Assembly: GCA_020746835.1 (NCBI GenBank)
Contig: JAGPNK010000011.1
Span: 434,001 to 498,000, forward strand
Length of the DNA stretch: 64,000 nucleotides
Direction of reading: 5' to 3'
Source: Stachybotrys elegans
Lineage: Eukaryota > Ascomycota > Sordariomycetes > Hypocreales > Stachybotryaceae
Shown: piece after piece, positions 1-10,122 of the stretch
How the letters are laid out: every line of letters begins with the position of its first letter
Position numbering within the stretch: position 1 is the stretch's first letter
Notes under the pieces: generated by a model
Told to the model about the DNA's origin: nothing
Seen by the model: the letters and a program-made list of their open reading frames with translations, nothing else
Databases searched by the model: none
Program-made: the position numbers and the translations under genes

Positions 1-1
1 C

Positions 2-1422
2 CTTGTCAAGCTGGCTGAGACCATCTCTCAGACGGCCAAAGCTTTGTCCGCAAAACTGGAGGAGAATGGCTCTGCCAGCCCGTCATTCGAGCTTGATGGC
101 CTAGTAGAATACCCCAAGGTCCCAGAAATCGTCGGCCTGCAAATGCAACTTATTGACGCCGCCGCCGATATGCACCGACTCGCCCTCGGACCGACTGAGG
201 CGTCTTTCGTTGGGCCTCTCTTTGTCAGTTTACCCCCATGTGCTATTCATGTGCCTGCCAATTCCTAACTGCCAACCTAGCTCAATTATGATGCATCCGT
301 CATGGAAATCTTGAATGACTTTGACTTCTGGAACGCAGTCCCACTCGATGGCTCTGCCAGCTTCAGCGAGATTGCCTCCAAGGTCAACCTTCCCGTCAGT
401 ATCGTTCGCCGTATTCTAAAATACGCCTTTGTCATTCGGCTCTTTGCCCCAGTTCCTGGGAAGCCTGATCATGTCAAGCACACCTCTTTCTCTGCTGCAC
501 CTGTCAGACAGCCGCTTTTCAACCCTTGGTTCCATCACCACCTCAAGGAGGGTAGACCTGCGTCGGCACACCTTTCTGAGGCACTGAGTCGCTTCAGTCA
601 AGGCAAGACAGAAGCAGCGGAGGACCTGATCGAAACTGCCTTCACAGTCGCCAATTTGGATCGACTTGATGAGCCACAGTCCTTCTGGGACTATATCAAT
701 CGCCAAGTAGATGGCAAGCCGAGCAACCACCGAGCAACCATGTTCACCCAAGCTATGCAGGCAGCCTCTCGCTTTGCCGGATTCAGGGTTGAGGAAATCC
801 TCAAAACTGGATATGACTGGAAGGCTCTGGGCGAGTCCACCATTGTCGATGTAAGATTTCCGATTCCGTCGCCAGTATGCCACTAATGACTTGATTGCTT
901 CAGATGGGTGGCTCGAGTGGGCACGATGCTATCCTCCTTACACAGGAATTCCCTAACCTGAACTTTATTGTTCAAGATATGCCTGAAACAGAAAGCGGCT
1001 TCAATGAACGCGTGCCAGATGATCTGAGGTCCCGCATCCGCTTCGAACCGCATGACTTCCTGAAGCCTCAGGATACTCGCGGCAACGTGTACATGTTGAA
1101 GTTCATTCTGCATGACTGGTCGGACAAGTATGCTTGCCAGATCCTGGGCCACCTGGTCCCTCGCCTGGAAGAGGAAGGATCACACATTCTCCTTTTCGAC
1201 TCCATTGCGCCCCCTGATGTCACCGAGCTGCCGTTTAAGATGCCTGCACATGTGCTGGCTGGTGCTGATCTTCAGATGATGGCAGTTTTTAACTCCATGG
1301 AGCGAAGTTTGGACGACTGGAAAGCCTTGATAGCCAAGGTTGACAAGAGGTTGGAAATAACCTACATATCAGATATCCCTAATTCTCCCCAGAACCTCAT
1401 AGAGATTAAGCTTCGCAAGTAG
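2..1422 (+). CDS. O-methyltransferase, plant-type (5' truncated by window)
   Basis: SAM-dependent O-methyltransferase of the Methyltransf_2 family, which methylates hydroxyl groups of aromatic or polyketide metabolites in the cytosol. Exons 2-223, 281-850 and 904-1422; both introns (57 and 53 bases) are GT-AG and keep phase 0. The N-terminal part is a winged-helix dimerisation region. The SAM motif D-MGGSSGH is at visible residues 264-270, formed exactly across intron 2, and the catalytic base lies in LHDWSD (His near visible residue 334), followed by ILLFDSIAPP. About 436 residues are visible, near the usual family length, so only a few N-terminal residues should lie left of base 1. It is convergent with the methyltransferase at 1633-2391. 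A role in a metabolite cluster extending leftwards is inference; the substrate is unknown. Confidence 0.9.
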
Positions 1423-1632
1423 GGCAGCTGATTTGTCTAGATACGAGTCCACGATGTATGGGGTGGGAAGAGTTGTACGGTAGCAATAAATTCCTTACTT
1501 GTGTCAGTACAAATTTTCAACTATTCGGCCAACATGATAGACCAAACTGCAGACCAAGTGATTCACATTGCCCACAAATGTTATCCCAGGTGTGTATCTT
1601 AAAACTAAGATAGAATAGAACACAGAAAGCGT

Positions 1633-2391
1633 CTATTTCTTCGTCCCGAGAACGACCGCCAGGTATGGGCTCTTCATAAATGGTTCCCAAAACTTGGGAT
1701 CTTTCTTGTACACTTCAGTGCTCTCATACGGCACAAGATGGGCATCCAATCCGTACTTCTCGTGGAGTTCAAACGACCCACCATAACTAATCCGCAGAGA
1801 TGCAGCCTCAAACGCGAATATGGGATCAGAGTGAACTGTCACAGTGTAATTGTACCCCCCGGGTATCTCTCTGTAGTTGTCGAAGCTGACACCGTATTGG
1901 TTGGTTTGAACCGTTGGACTAAGCAGGTCTGCCACGCGAACGCCAACGAACTTGCCGCCGGGCTTGAGATACGCGGCAATATTCTTCCACATTCCTTCCA
2001 GAATCTCTATTGTTCCGGCGTGATCAAACACCCAGTTCGCCATGACAACATCGTATTGGCCAAGCTCAAGGTGATCGAGCGGCTTTGAGACGTCTGCTTC
2101 AAAGCACCGCAGTCGGCCTTCACGCCCAAGCGCTGCTTCTGCATCGTTGGCGATCTTCATCATTTCGGGGGAGATGTCGATGATGTCGACAATCTTAGCC
2201 CCGGCATCGATAGCTCGGCGCGCGTGTATGCCAGTGCCTCCACCAAGATCCAGGACAGACTGCCCCTCCACGTTCCCCAGAGCAATGCTGATCAGCTGCC
2301 CTTCCAGAACCCCGCCGGAAATTTCTGTGATGGTGTCATATGTCTTTGATGCGTGTTCGTATTCTTCTCTGGCTGTTACGGCAGAAGACAT
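1633..2391 (-). CDS. Class I SAM-dependent methyltransferase
   Basis: Small-molecule methyltransferase of the Methyltransf_11/25 type, 252 residues, one exon. Motif I VLDLGGGTG is at residues 46-54, followed by an acidic post-I segment (DIIDISPEM), motif II around QYDVVMANWVFDH and motif III LKPGGKFVGV. The reading frame stays open upstream to 2544, but the Met at 2391 gives a family-like N-terminus, and the upstream extension is low-complexity leader-like sequence. It faces the O-methyltransferase tail to tail with 210 bases between stop codons. Two unrelated methyltransferases side by side suggest tailoring of a secondary metabolite, but no core synthase is in the window. The substrate cannot be predicted. 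Confidence 0.88.
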   Translation of the reverse strand: MSSAVTAREEYEHASKTYDTITEISGGVLEGQLISIALGNVEGQSVLDLGGGTGIHARRAIDAGAKIVDIIDISPEMMKIANDAEAALGREGRLRCFEADVSKPLDHLELGQYDVVMANWVFDHAGTIEILEGMWKNIAAYLKPGGKFVGVRVADLLSPTVQTNQYGVSFDNYREIPGGYNYTVTVHSDPIFAFEAASLRISYGGSFELHEKYGLDAHLVPYESTEVYKKDPKFWEPFMKSPYLAVVLGTKK

Positions 2392-2814
2392 GTTGATATG
2401 GCAAAGAGCAATCGATGATAAATGAAGATAGGATGCGATGTTTGTTGCTTGGTGTTGCTTGGTAAGACTGGTGAGGAGAAGGCAAGTCAACAGGGATAGA
2501 TTACCCCTCAACCGCCCAGAACATACACATCCAGCTGCAACCAATGAATGTTTGGCAACTTATCAGCAAAATCTTGGAAGGATGGCATTTGCCTAAATGA
2601 AGTGAAGCGTGATTTCCACGATCAGTTAGTTCTTGGACACCGTTGGGCGTAGGTGGTAAGCGTACAAAACTGCGGCCGAAACGTTACGGAGGATGCAGTA
2701 CCATGCAGGTGGCTGGAAATGGATTTCATGCGACCGTATGATATGTTCTCTGTAATTTATGCACTCTCTGTCGGCAAATCGCTGGACCCTGACCATCTTC
2801 GCAATCTTGGAATG

Positions 2815-2830
2815 ATACCACCAGCCTCCT
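2815..2830. repeat. Target-site duplication, left copy
   Basis: 16 bases identical to 2994-3009, flush with the 3' end of the element at 2831-2993. Confidence 0.75.
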
Positions 2831-2993
2831 GGAAAAGTTTGACATCCGCCGCAGCCACAGGCTTTTCTCAATCGATTCTTTTGTTTTTTTGCCAAGTGTC
2901 ATCTATTGATTTGGTACCGTCTTTATCGTCAGGGGGAGCCTCCTCGAAGTCGCTGGTCTGTATCCCATTGGGCACGCGAACGGGAAATCCCAC
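2831..2993 (-). mobile_element. Short retroposon-like element, copy 1 (163 bases, chimeric 3' part)
   Basis: Read on the minus strand, the element starts at 2993 with GTGGGATTTCCCG and its first 72 bases (2993-2922) match the copy at 27926-27998 with four G/A transitions and one single-base indel. The next 91 bases (2921-2831) have no counterpart in the other copy and include an A-rich run. The whole 163 bases lie exactly between two copies of a 16-base direct repeat, ATACCACCAGCCTCCT, at 2815-2830 and 2994-3009, as expected for a target-site duplication. There is no coding capacity. A constant 5' end with a variable 3' end and long duplications fits LINE-mediated chimeric retroposition (inference). 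Confidence 0.7.
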
Positions 2994-3009
2994 ATACCAC
3001 CAGCCTCCT
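2994..3009. repeat. Target-site duplication, right copy
   Basis: 16 bases identical to 2815-2830, flush with the conserved 5' end of the element (minus strand). Confidence 0.75.
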
Positions 3010-3325
3010 ATATTTGTTCAAGCTCAGACGAACCATATGCTATATTCTCATCGGCGATGGCTGTGCTAATACTGTAACAGAAAACTCAACTCAATACAAA
3101 ATAAAGTCTTATTTCTGGTCATTGCAGCCGAATCCAGACTTGTCCAGTTGCCTTATACATTGGCCGAATGCCTATCCCCGCCCCAAAATTAGGGCCTCTC
3201 ACTCTTCAAGTCACGTCAATCGAAACAGTACAAGACAAAAGTGCTTATTATTGATGGTGTGAGCATGGCCAGGTGGGAATGTAGTGGTCATAGAGTTGTG
3301 GTCAATTCTCACCCATAGACTGTTT

Positions 3326-3333
3326 TGACGTCA
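3326..3333. promoter_or_regulatory. CRE-type palindrome TGACGTCA
   Basis: Perfect 8-base CREB/ATF-type bZIP site 117 bases before the start codon of the dehydrogenase at 3450. Occupancy is inference. Confidence 0.45.
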
Positions 3334-3449
3334 TTCATACGACACTCCCTGTGGTATTTAAGAAAGATACAAGAGCTCACACTCAAACGGCCAATAGTAT
3401 TTTTCTTTCCAACGTTATCTGACAAAAGCTCTCCTTTTTCTTTTACGCA

Positions 3450-4412
3450 ATGTTTAGCATTGGAAACTCCTTTGACCCCAACACGGACATTCCTGACCTG
3501 AGTGGTAGGGTGTTCGTCGTGACTGGCGGCAATGCAGGCATAGGTTTCGGCGTCTCGGCTCATCTCCTCCAACACAATTGCAAGAAGCTCTATCTGTTGG
3601 GCAAGAAAGAAAAGCACCTGAAAGATGCAGAGAAGAACCTCGAGAAATATGGCGACATCGCTCGAGTCGAGTTCATCCAGATTGAGCTTGAGGATCTTCA
3701 TCACACGGACAAAGTAGCAAAGAGGCTGGCAAGCGAGCTTGAGCGGCTTGACGCTTTGATCCTCAATGCGGGACTTGGTGTCGGAGTCTACAGTCTCACC
3801 AAAGATGGAGTCGACAGTCACATGCAGGTCAATGTGTTTGCACAGTACCACCTAGCTATGACATTGCTGCCGAAACTCATTGCGACACCAAATAGCAGAT
3901 TATGCTTTCAATCATCGGAGATGCACCGCATGGCTCCCAGTAGCATCCAGTTTGCAGACATGCAAGAGATCAACCAGGATATCGGAGCAACCTATCTCTA
4001 CAACCGTACCAAGCTGGCCCTGGTTCTCTTTGTCCATGCGCTGAAGAGGCGAAAGGACCGAGGCGAGCTGGGTCTGAAGCCTGGACATGCACCTTGGATC
4101 AATGCGACACATCCAGGGGCTGTAGACACAGACCAGAAAAAACAGGCGGAGGATGCGTATGGAACTCTGGGCAAGGTTGGGGCGGCGGTAGTCCGCCCTT
4201 TTATGAGCGATCCAGTGGATAAGGGTTGCCGATCAATATTGTTTGCTGCAACAAGCGACCAGATCGCTGAGAAGAAGATCGATGGGGCCTATATCGTTCC
4301 AGACTGCGAGGTGACAGAGCCGAGTAGCGATTCACAAAAGGTGGATTTGCAGGAACGTCTCTGGCGGTTGACGGAAGATTTGCTGCAAGAGAAGCTTGAA
4401 ACCGAACGGTAA
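3450..4412 (+). CDS. Short-chain dehydrogenase/reductase
   Basis: NAD(P)-dependent oxidoreductase of the classical SDR superfamily, 320 residues, one exon. The dinucleotide-binding motif TGGNAGIG is at residues 25-32, the structural LNAG motif follows (LILNAGLG), and the catalytic pair Tyr184/Lys188 sits in YNRTK, preceded by a Ser-rich stretch (FQSSEMHR). The overall order resembles the retinol dehydrogenase/WW-domain oxidoreductase-like SDR group common in fungi. The start is the first ATG after a pyrimidine-rich leader, and a perfect CRE palindrome lies 117 bases upstream. The substrate is unknown. It may belong with the two methyltransferases to its left, but that rests on proximity only. 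Confidence 0.88.
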   Translation: MFSIGNSFDPNTDIPDLSGRVFVVTGGNAGIGFGVSAHLLQHNCKKLYLLGKKEKHLKDAEKNLEKYGDIARVEFIQIELEDLHHTDKVAKRLASELERLDALILNAGLGVGVYSLTKDGVDSHMQVNVFAQYHLAMTLLPKLIATPNSRLCFQSSEMHRMAPSSIQFADMQEINQDIGATYLYNRTKLALVLFVHALKRRKDRGELGLKPGHAPWINATHPGAVDTDQKKQAEDAYGTLGKVGAAVVRPFMSDPVDKGCRSILFAATSDQIAEKKIDGAYIVPDCEVTEPSSDSQKVDLQERLWRLTEDLLQEKLETER

Positions 4413-4914
4413 GCAACACGCATGTAAATAGTACTGGTAAACATGTCTTCTTCTCTGCTTCGGTCTGTCAACACGGTCTTCTGTCAGTTAAACAATAAGA
4501 TAATCTATGCCGACAGATATCATCTCTCTGCCAATAATGTGGGATTTCCAGATCTTACGCCCCCATTGGGTGCACATAAAGCCTATAAATCGCTTGCGCC
4601 GCAAGGCCTATAATGTACAAGAAGTTCAGCGAGTGACGTGGTGCTTTGAAAATCTTGGCACGATTCAGCTCGGTCATGCCTCGCCTGCACTGCCACCTGC
4701 ACTGCCTCCTGAGACATTGGGCGTCATCACCCTCCACGGTCGAGTCAGGCCGCACTCCTGCACGCTCCTTGCTGTGGCTTGCTCCAGCCACCGCCTCCAA
4801 GTGGGCGCAGCATCTGATATAAAGTACTCCTATCTCGCTTGACTGGACATGGGGAGTCATTGTCTTCCATCGTATGTCTGCTTGTTATACTCACCAGACT
4901 TGTGATTTCCGAAA
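4413..4914. other. Intergenic region
   Basis: About 500 bases between two plus-strand genes, presumably terminator and promoter. I see no gene or clear element. Confidence 0.5.
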
Positions 4915-7889
4915 ATGTCTTGCTTCCCGTATCCACGGGATACGAATGTGGAATCAATTCGAGCACCCCTGATAGCGCGCAGCCAATACCCAATAACGGG
5001 AGAAATTGGTTTCTCAGACATTCTCACGAGGGTGCTTGATGCAGCTGAATCTGAAGGGCAGGAGACCACTAGCTTTTCTCTCGGTGATACGCTGGCTTCG
5101 GTCGTTCAATCATGGCTGTTCTTCGGTCTAGCGTCGGAAGCGCTAGGTCGAAACATCAGACATGAGGAATTCACAGACGCTGACCGGGATGGACTCCATC
5201 CTTCCATTGATATTCGCATTCCGGCATGGTACTGGCGGGAACTTAAAGCTCGATGGGATAAACTAGATGACAGCCTCACTGCCGCGGAATTCCAAGCCAA
5301 GAGGGCTCGACTGCAAAAGACCTACGGGAGCGCACAGAAATCCGCCATGTACATGGATATCCTGGCGAATTCTCTGAACGACGATAAGCTGACCGAAATT
5401 CTCCTCTCGATACACATGTTGTTATATCTTGTTGGCCATGTACTCAAATCTAAGACGCTCAAGTTCATCCCGACTTCCACAAGCTCAGCATCAACAAAAC
5501 TACTCAAGTGCAGAATGATCAAGAGCGGCTGGTGCGAAAAGAGGCTGAACTTCTTGGATGCATCTCCGATGTCTTACCCGGCATTTTACTTTCTGTCGTC
5601 ACTTAGGCCACCTCGCATCAATGCAGAAGATCACTCGAGCTGCAGTAGCGACAAATGCCTTGTTACCAGCGAGTTGTCTAAGCCTCTCCACCGCACTGAT
5701 GGATGTCTCTGTGAAGATGTCGCTGTCCCGGTCGACAAGGTGAACACCATAGTGGCCTCCGGAGGGATTCCTTTGGTCAGGATTACCCAATCACCGCTTG
5801 GCAAGACCGAGCTCCAAGTGGTTCCATATACGCCATCCTCCAGGTTTATCGCAATATCTCACGTCTGGGCTGATCAACAGTTCGGATCTGCTGAGAACTG
5901 CTTACCCAAATGTCAAGTCGGATATCTTAAAGAACTGCTTTCTAGTCTGCCCAACTCCGAGTCCGACTGGGGACTGCGCGAATGGATCGCAAATTGGCGA
6001 TCTGAGGGGCCAGGCGAGATCGCACCGCCGAGTCGCGTATACGAATACTTCTGGCTGGACAGCTTCTGTATACCTCAAGCTGCCGAACACGCTGACCTTC
6101 GAAGCAAAGCCATCGAGTCAATGAATCTCATCTACGCTGTGGCATCCCACACTTTTGTCCTCGACAAGGGGCTACAGGCCTTGGACGCTGGTCGACGCCC
6201 GGCTTCCGATTGGAATGGTGGACGTCCGACCTGCTACAGCCCTCAAGATGAGGACTTGTTAGATGTTGTGGCATGTATATATGCGTCAAATTGGATGGGC
6301 AGAGCATGGACTTTGCAAGAGGGCATCCTGTCGGGATGTATTGTTTTCCCACTCCACGGATCGTTGGCATACCTCAATAATTTATGGCCGCATCATGATG
6401 ATGGCCTTGGTGGCTTTGAAAAGTTCTGGGAATACCTCATGAATAGGATCCCGGAGAACTTCAGGCGATCAGCTCGCAAGTTACTTCCGCATGGGAGTAA
6501 GCCTAAGAACGAGGTCAGCAAGCGTCGACAAGACGAATCGGAACCATTCCGCGATTTGGTGCGGCATCAACTCTTTACACGTCTGAAGAACTCTTTACAT
6601 GTCAAAGAGTACAGAGATTACGCGCGAACGCCGGTTAGTCGTCTATTCGATTCTTAAGAGAAGTGCCTTTGACTAATGCCAGGCAGGCCGACAGGGCAGC
6701 AAGATTTGTCAAAGCTCACTCTCTCCTCCAATGTAGAACGACAACTCAGGTCGAAGATATTCCGCTGATATTGATGAATATGTCGTGCATGAATGCGAAT
6801 GCCATATCACAAAGTAAAACCGTTGGTGTAAGGATGAAGCAGCTCTTCTATGGCCTCGAGTCGCTTCCGACTGAGCTTCTCTTTTCTGATTGCGCCAGAC
6901 TCGGCGCGTGCACTGTGGATGCTTGGATACCACTTGAGATAGCCCCTGAGAGTTTCAGGGGCAGCCACATTCTCAAGCTTGGCTCAGCCGGTTTCACCTT
7001 CGAGACCAGAGATGGCGCTCAAGCTCCCAAGTTCTATTTGCTGTCATCAGCGCATCGATCGGACCGCTTCCGGGTCCTACTACCGGATCAGAAGGATGGG
7101 AAAAGCACCAAATACAATGTTGAAGCACTGCAGAGATCCAATGGCGAGCAGCCTGCTGCGCCCACAGGTGTGTTTTGCATTGTACTCGGCGATGGATCAA
7201 CCGAACGAGGAGCACGATTTATCGTCAATCGAGTTGTGGGCAACAAGTACTTCCTTCACTTCGACTGCCCCCTGCGCCTAACCGAGATCGATGACTCGAC
7301 AAGTCCCAGCGATGCTCAACAGGCCTCAGAGCACGAATGCGGTGCAGTCAGTCTGAACGGCAACTTCATCATCGAGCGCAATTCCGAGCCACAAGACTTG
7401 AGCATTTCGCGTCCCCAAAATCCAGAACAATATTCGGACAGGCTGCTAGTCATCGGTCAGGCCATTTACGATATACTCCATTTCGTAGAACGCTACTTGA
7501 TCAGAGCGATCTGGGGCGACGAGAACTCCATGAGTGTGCTCTTCTACATCATTTACGGCTTGTACTGTTTCAAGAAACGTCAATGGGTGGAGAGGGCCAT
7601 GACTGCATTTGTGCATCGAGCATGGATGGCAACATACCAACCGGATTGGGACCCTAATGGACCATGGAAGTGGTTTTGGAAGCTATCGAACTGGGAACCA
7701 CCGATACCTTTCGGAACTTTGAGGAAATGGTGGTGCTCCTTTTTTCTTCTTCTTTTTTTCCTAGCCAACAGTTGGTCAGAAATGGGAATGGTCACACTGT
7801 ATTGGCTGCGTCTATATCCGAAGCAGGAACTGATGAATATGTATATGACAGCAGCGTTCACGAAGATGGTTCTCTTCTTCTTCTTTTAG
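4915..7889 (+). CDS. Heterokaryon-incompatibility (HET) domain protein
   Basis: HET-domain protein of about 973 residues. Exons 4915-6633 and 6687-7889; the intron uses GTTAGT and the second of two nearby AGs (6685-6686), because the first (6681-6682) leads to a stop after 17 codons. The HET core begins near residue 311 with FIAISHVWADQQFG, continues with EYFWLDSFCIPQ (near 377) and ends with NWMGRAWTLQE (near 460), the three hallmark blocks. The junction reads ADRAARF, then a stretch typical of HET proteins (TTTQVEDIPLILMNM). Unusually, the last 60 or so residues are strongly hydrophobic (KWWCSFFLLLFFLANSW and a terminal MVLFFFF), suggesting membrane attachment. HET proteins trigger cell death on non-self contact; the partner is unknown. 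A further C-terminal intron cannot be excluded. Confidence 0.88.
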
Positions 7890-8030
7890 GTAACGACGTG
7901 AGTGCCGCTAGAATTGAATATCACAAACACAATATAGAAGACCATGTCAGAGTGCAGAATACATTTATGTCCCACACCAGCGACTATCCACCCCAATCCC
8001 AATCGGTATAGAAATACTCAACAGGCCAAT

Positions 8031-8870
8031 CTAGGCAGCAAATCCTTCAACAATGAAGGCTTCGGAAAGCTCAACCCACTGAGGAAAAGTGTACGAGACA
8101 TGGCCATAAGGGCAGTAGGTACCCGAGCTGTTGCAAATCTAGAATAGAACACAGAAATTAGAGGACAAGTCTCAGTGAGTTTCACAATTTAACATGAGCT
8201 TACATTGTCTCCAGTTGCGCAATTTTCGAGCAGTTTCGCCGTCAGAGCCCCAGGAATAGGATCCTGATAATATGGGTCTCCAAAGAAAACAAGGGACTTG
8301 ATCTTAGGGAAGAGGCTTGCGGGGATGAGATCGAGAGCTGCTCGTATAACCATTGCACCCTGGGAGTACCCAATCAAAGAAAAGGTTTGGTCTGGGCAGA
8401 GGCGGCTTTGGCTCGCAAGTCGATTTGCGACATCCCGGGCACCTATCGGTATACCCGAGTCAAAGTCGATGCTTGCAGGGTACTAAAGACAAATTAGAAA
8501 TTTCGGTTGAAGACACGATGAATGGATGACCAAAAGCACCAACCTGCACAGGGTATCCACGAGCACCATTCAGAACCGCGGTGACGTTACCAATGACAGG
8601 GTCACCGACACGATAGCCAAACTTGCCAGATTCAGAGGTTCCTCGGGCTTCACAATACACATCAGTTACTATCTTCTTGTTCGTGGAAACAGAGGCTATA
8701 CCTGAAAGGATCTCAAAAGGCGAGCAGCCAGACGGGACGTCCCCTGGCCTTGGGGTGACTGGTTGCCCAAAGGGAGGCTCAGAAGGGTCTCTGCCAGGGT
8801 TTGCTGGACATCGTTGACCCACGGCAACGGCTGCCAGAAAAAGAATGGAGGCAAAGTCAAGACGAACCAT
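8031..8870 (-). CDS. Secreted cutinase
   Basis: Serine esterase that hydrolyses cutin polyester or similar esters outside the cell; 219 residues. Exons (gene order) 8870-8702, 8647-8544, 8482-8204 and 8138-8031. The first intron (8648-8701) is 54 bases with no stop, so it can be read through; removing it restores the family block EILSARGTSE. A signal peptide (MVRLDFASILFLAAVAVGQ) leads the protein. The catalytic triad is Ser131 in GYSQG, Asp183 in CATGDNIC and His197 in YGHVSY, with the flanking cysteines present. Length and order match cutinase/CE5. A TATTTAAA box lies about 80 bases upstream. Tail-to-tail with the HET gene. A lifestyle on plant or insect cuticle is inference. Confidence 0.95.
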
Positions 8871-9800
8871 GATGATGCTTGTATAATGAGATGGTGAATG
8901 ATTGTGGCAAGCCCGCAGAATTTCGAGAAAACAGGACCATTGGGGGGGTTTAAATACATCAGATGCTCTTTTGCCAAGATATTGTGGCTCTATCGTGCAA
9001 AAGTGCCCCGGCGCTCCTTGATATTCCTATCCATGCTGTGAAAGACGAATCTAGACAACCATGATACCGGTTCCTGGTTCCCGATACGGCTCCTGCTACC
9101 TCGGCAATCACACATCGTAGCTTAAATCCCCACTCTTTAGATTAACTCAAGCGGAGAAAACATGCTTGAGAGGCCAGGGATTTGCATTCTTATTTGCGCG
9201 GGGTATTATAATTAACACGGTGAACTATGGATATGGGGATATGTTGAAAAGGACCGATTCATGTGCCTTGGAGTTTCTCCGGGAAAAACTGCATCGTCGT
9301 TAACGTTGCTTGCTTCCAACACAATAACTGACCTGTGCGAATGTGAAGGAAGTAACTTTTCCTGGGACCACTCATCGGGTCGCAACAGTAATCGCGCGTT
9401 ATGTCCGTGAACAAGACAATTGCGAGGTGGTGTTGACACAACACACGGCTTGAGGATGACGAGGGAGGGCATTTCAAGTGACTTGGGTTGAAATTATTTT
9501 GGATTGTCCACCTCATGTTGTATTTACCCTGTTAGCATCATTCAACATTACATTTCAAGTCCCCAAAAGGAAGCTGTGTGTCGAGGGTGGCAGGACTAGG
9601 CCAGGAACTTGATATCCACTGCGCCCACATAAATCCACGGTGAAGAAGGATCGGGAATGTGCTCAGGTGTGCCAAGTCATCTACGTCACCTTCCTCGTTG
9701 ATGCGTATGGGAGGTTCCGACAGAGAAAAAAAACAAAAGTACACGCACGCAATACCTCTCACCAAGGATGTACCAGGGAGAAAAGGCAAAAAGAAAACGC
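8871..9800. other. Intergenic region
   Basis: About 930 bases between cutinase and the tRNA gene. Apart from the cutinase promoter region I see nothing that looks coding. Confidence 0.5.
8949..8956 (-). promoter_or_regulatory. Probable TATA-type box of the cutinase gene
   Basis: Reads TATTTAAA on the minus strand, 79 bases upstream of the cutinase start codon. Confidence 0.4.
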
Positions 9801-9872
9801 TGCCCCGTACTGGAATCGAACCAGTGATCTTGTCATTACTAGTGACACGCTATACCACTTAGCCAACGGGGC
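9801..9872 (-). tRNA. tRNA-Thr (anticodon AGU)
   Basis: On the minus strand the sequence folds as a cloverleaf of 72 bases: acceptor stem GCCCCGT/ACGGGGC, D arm GCTAAGTGGTATAGC, anticodon stem TGTCA/TGACA with loop CTAGTAA (anticodon AGT, reading ACU-family codons after A34-to-inosine conversion), and T arm ACTGGTTCGATTCCAGT, which contains the internal B box. There is no intron. The discriminator base is A (9801). It stands alone between the cutinase and SDR genes. Confidence 0.95.
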
Positions 9873-10122
9873 TTTGCGTGCTTCAACGGCGACAGTAAGC
9901 AATTCATGAAGCCTCACCAATTTTAGCACAGAGACACAGGACGTGTGCCTGGTGTGCGAAACGGAGTCGAGCATTCATACGACGGTAAAGATCCAGTTAG
10001 ATGCTTAGAATATTAATTATGTAAATCGCTGCCCTGATGTCCGGAGAAACGGCGCTGTTTTAGACAGTAACAATTGTAGAGGTGCAGGTGACACTGCAGC
10101 CAGAGGGTAATCCAGCTCATGC

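Larger units (their letters stand above)
2392..3449. other. Intergenic region holding a short retroposon-like insertion
   Basis: No convincing gene. It contains the short element at 2831-2993 with its flanking direct repeats and, near the right end, a perfect CRE-type palindrome upstream of the dehydrogenase gene. Short open frames here lack family features. Confidence 0.6.

Noticed and set aside
2906..3262. Protein-like text in frames across the short element at 2922-2993
   Set aside because: The same peptide-like string appears in the 27926-27998 copy only because the DNA is a repeat. Flanking residues differ and no gene is supported.
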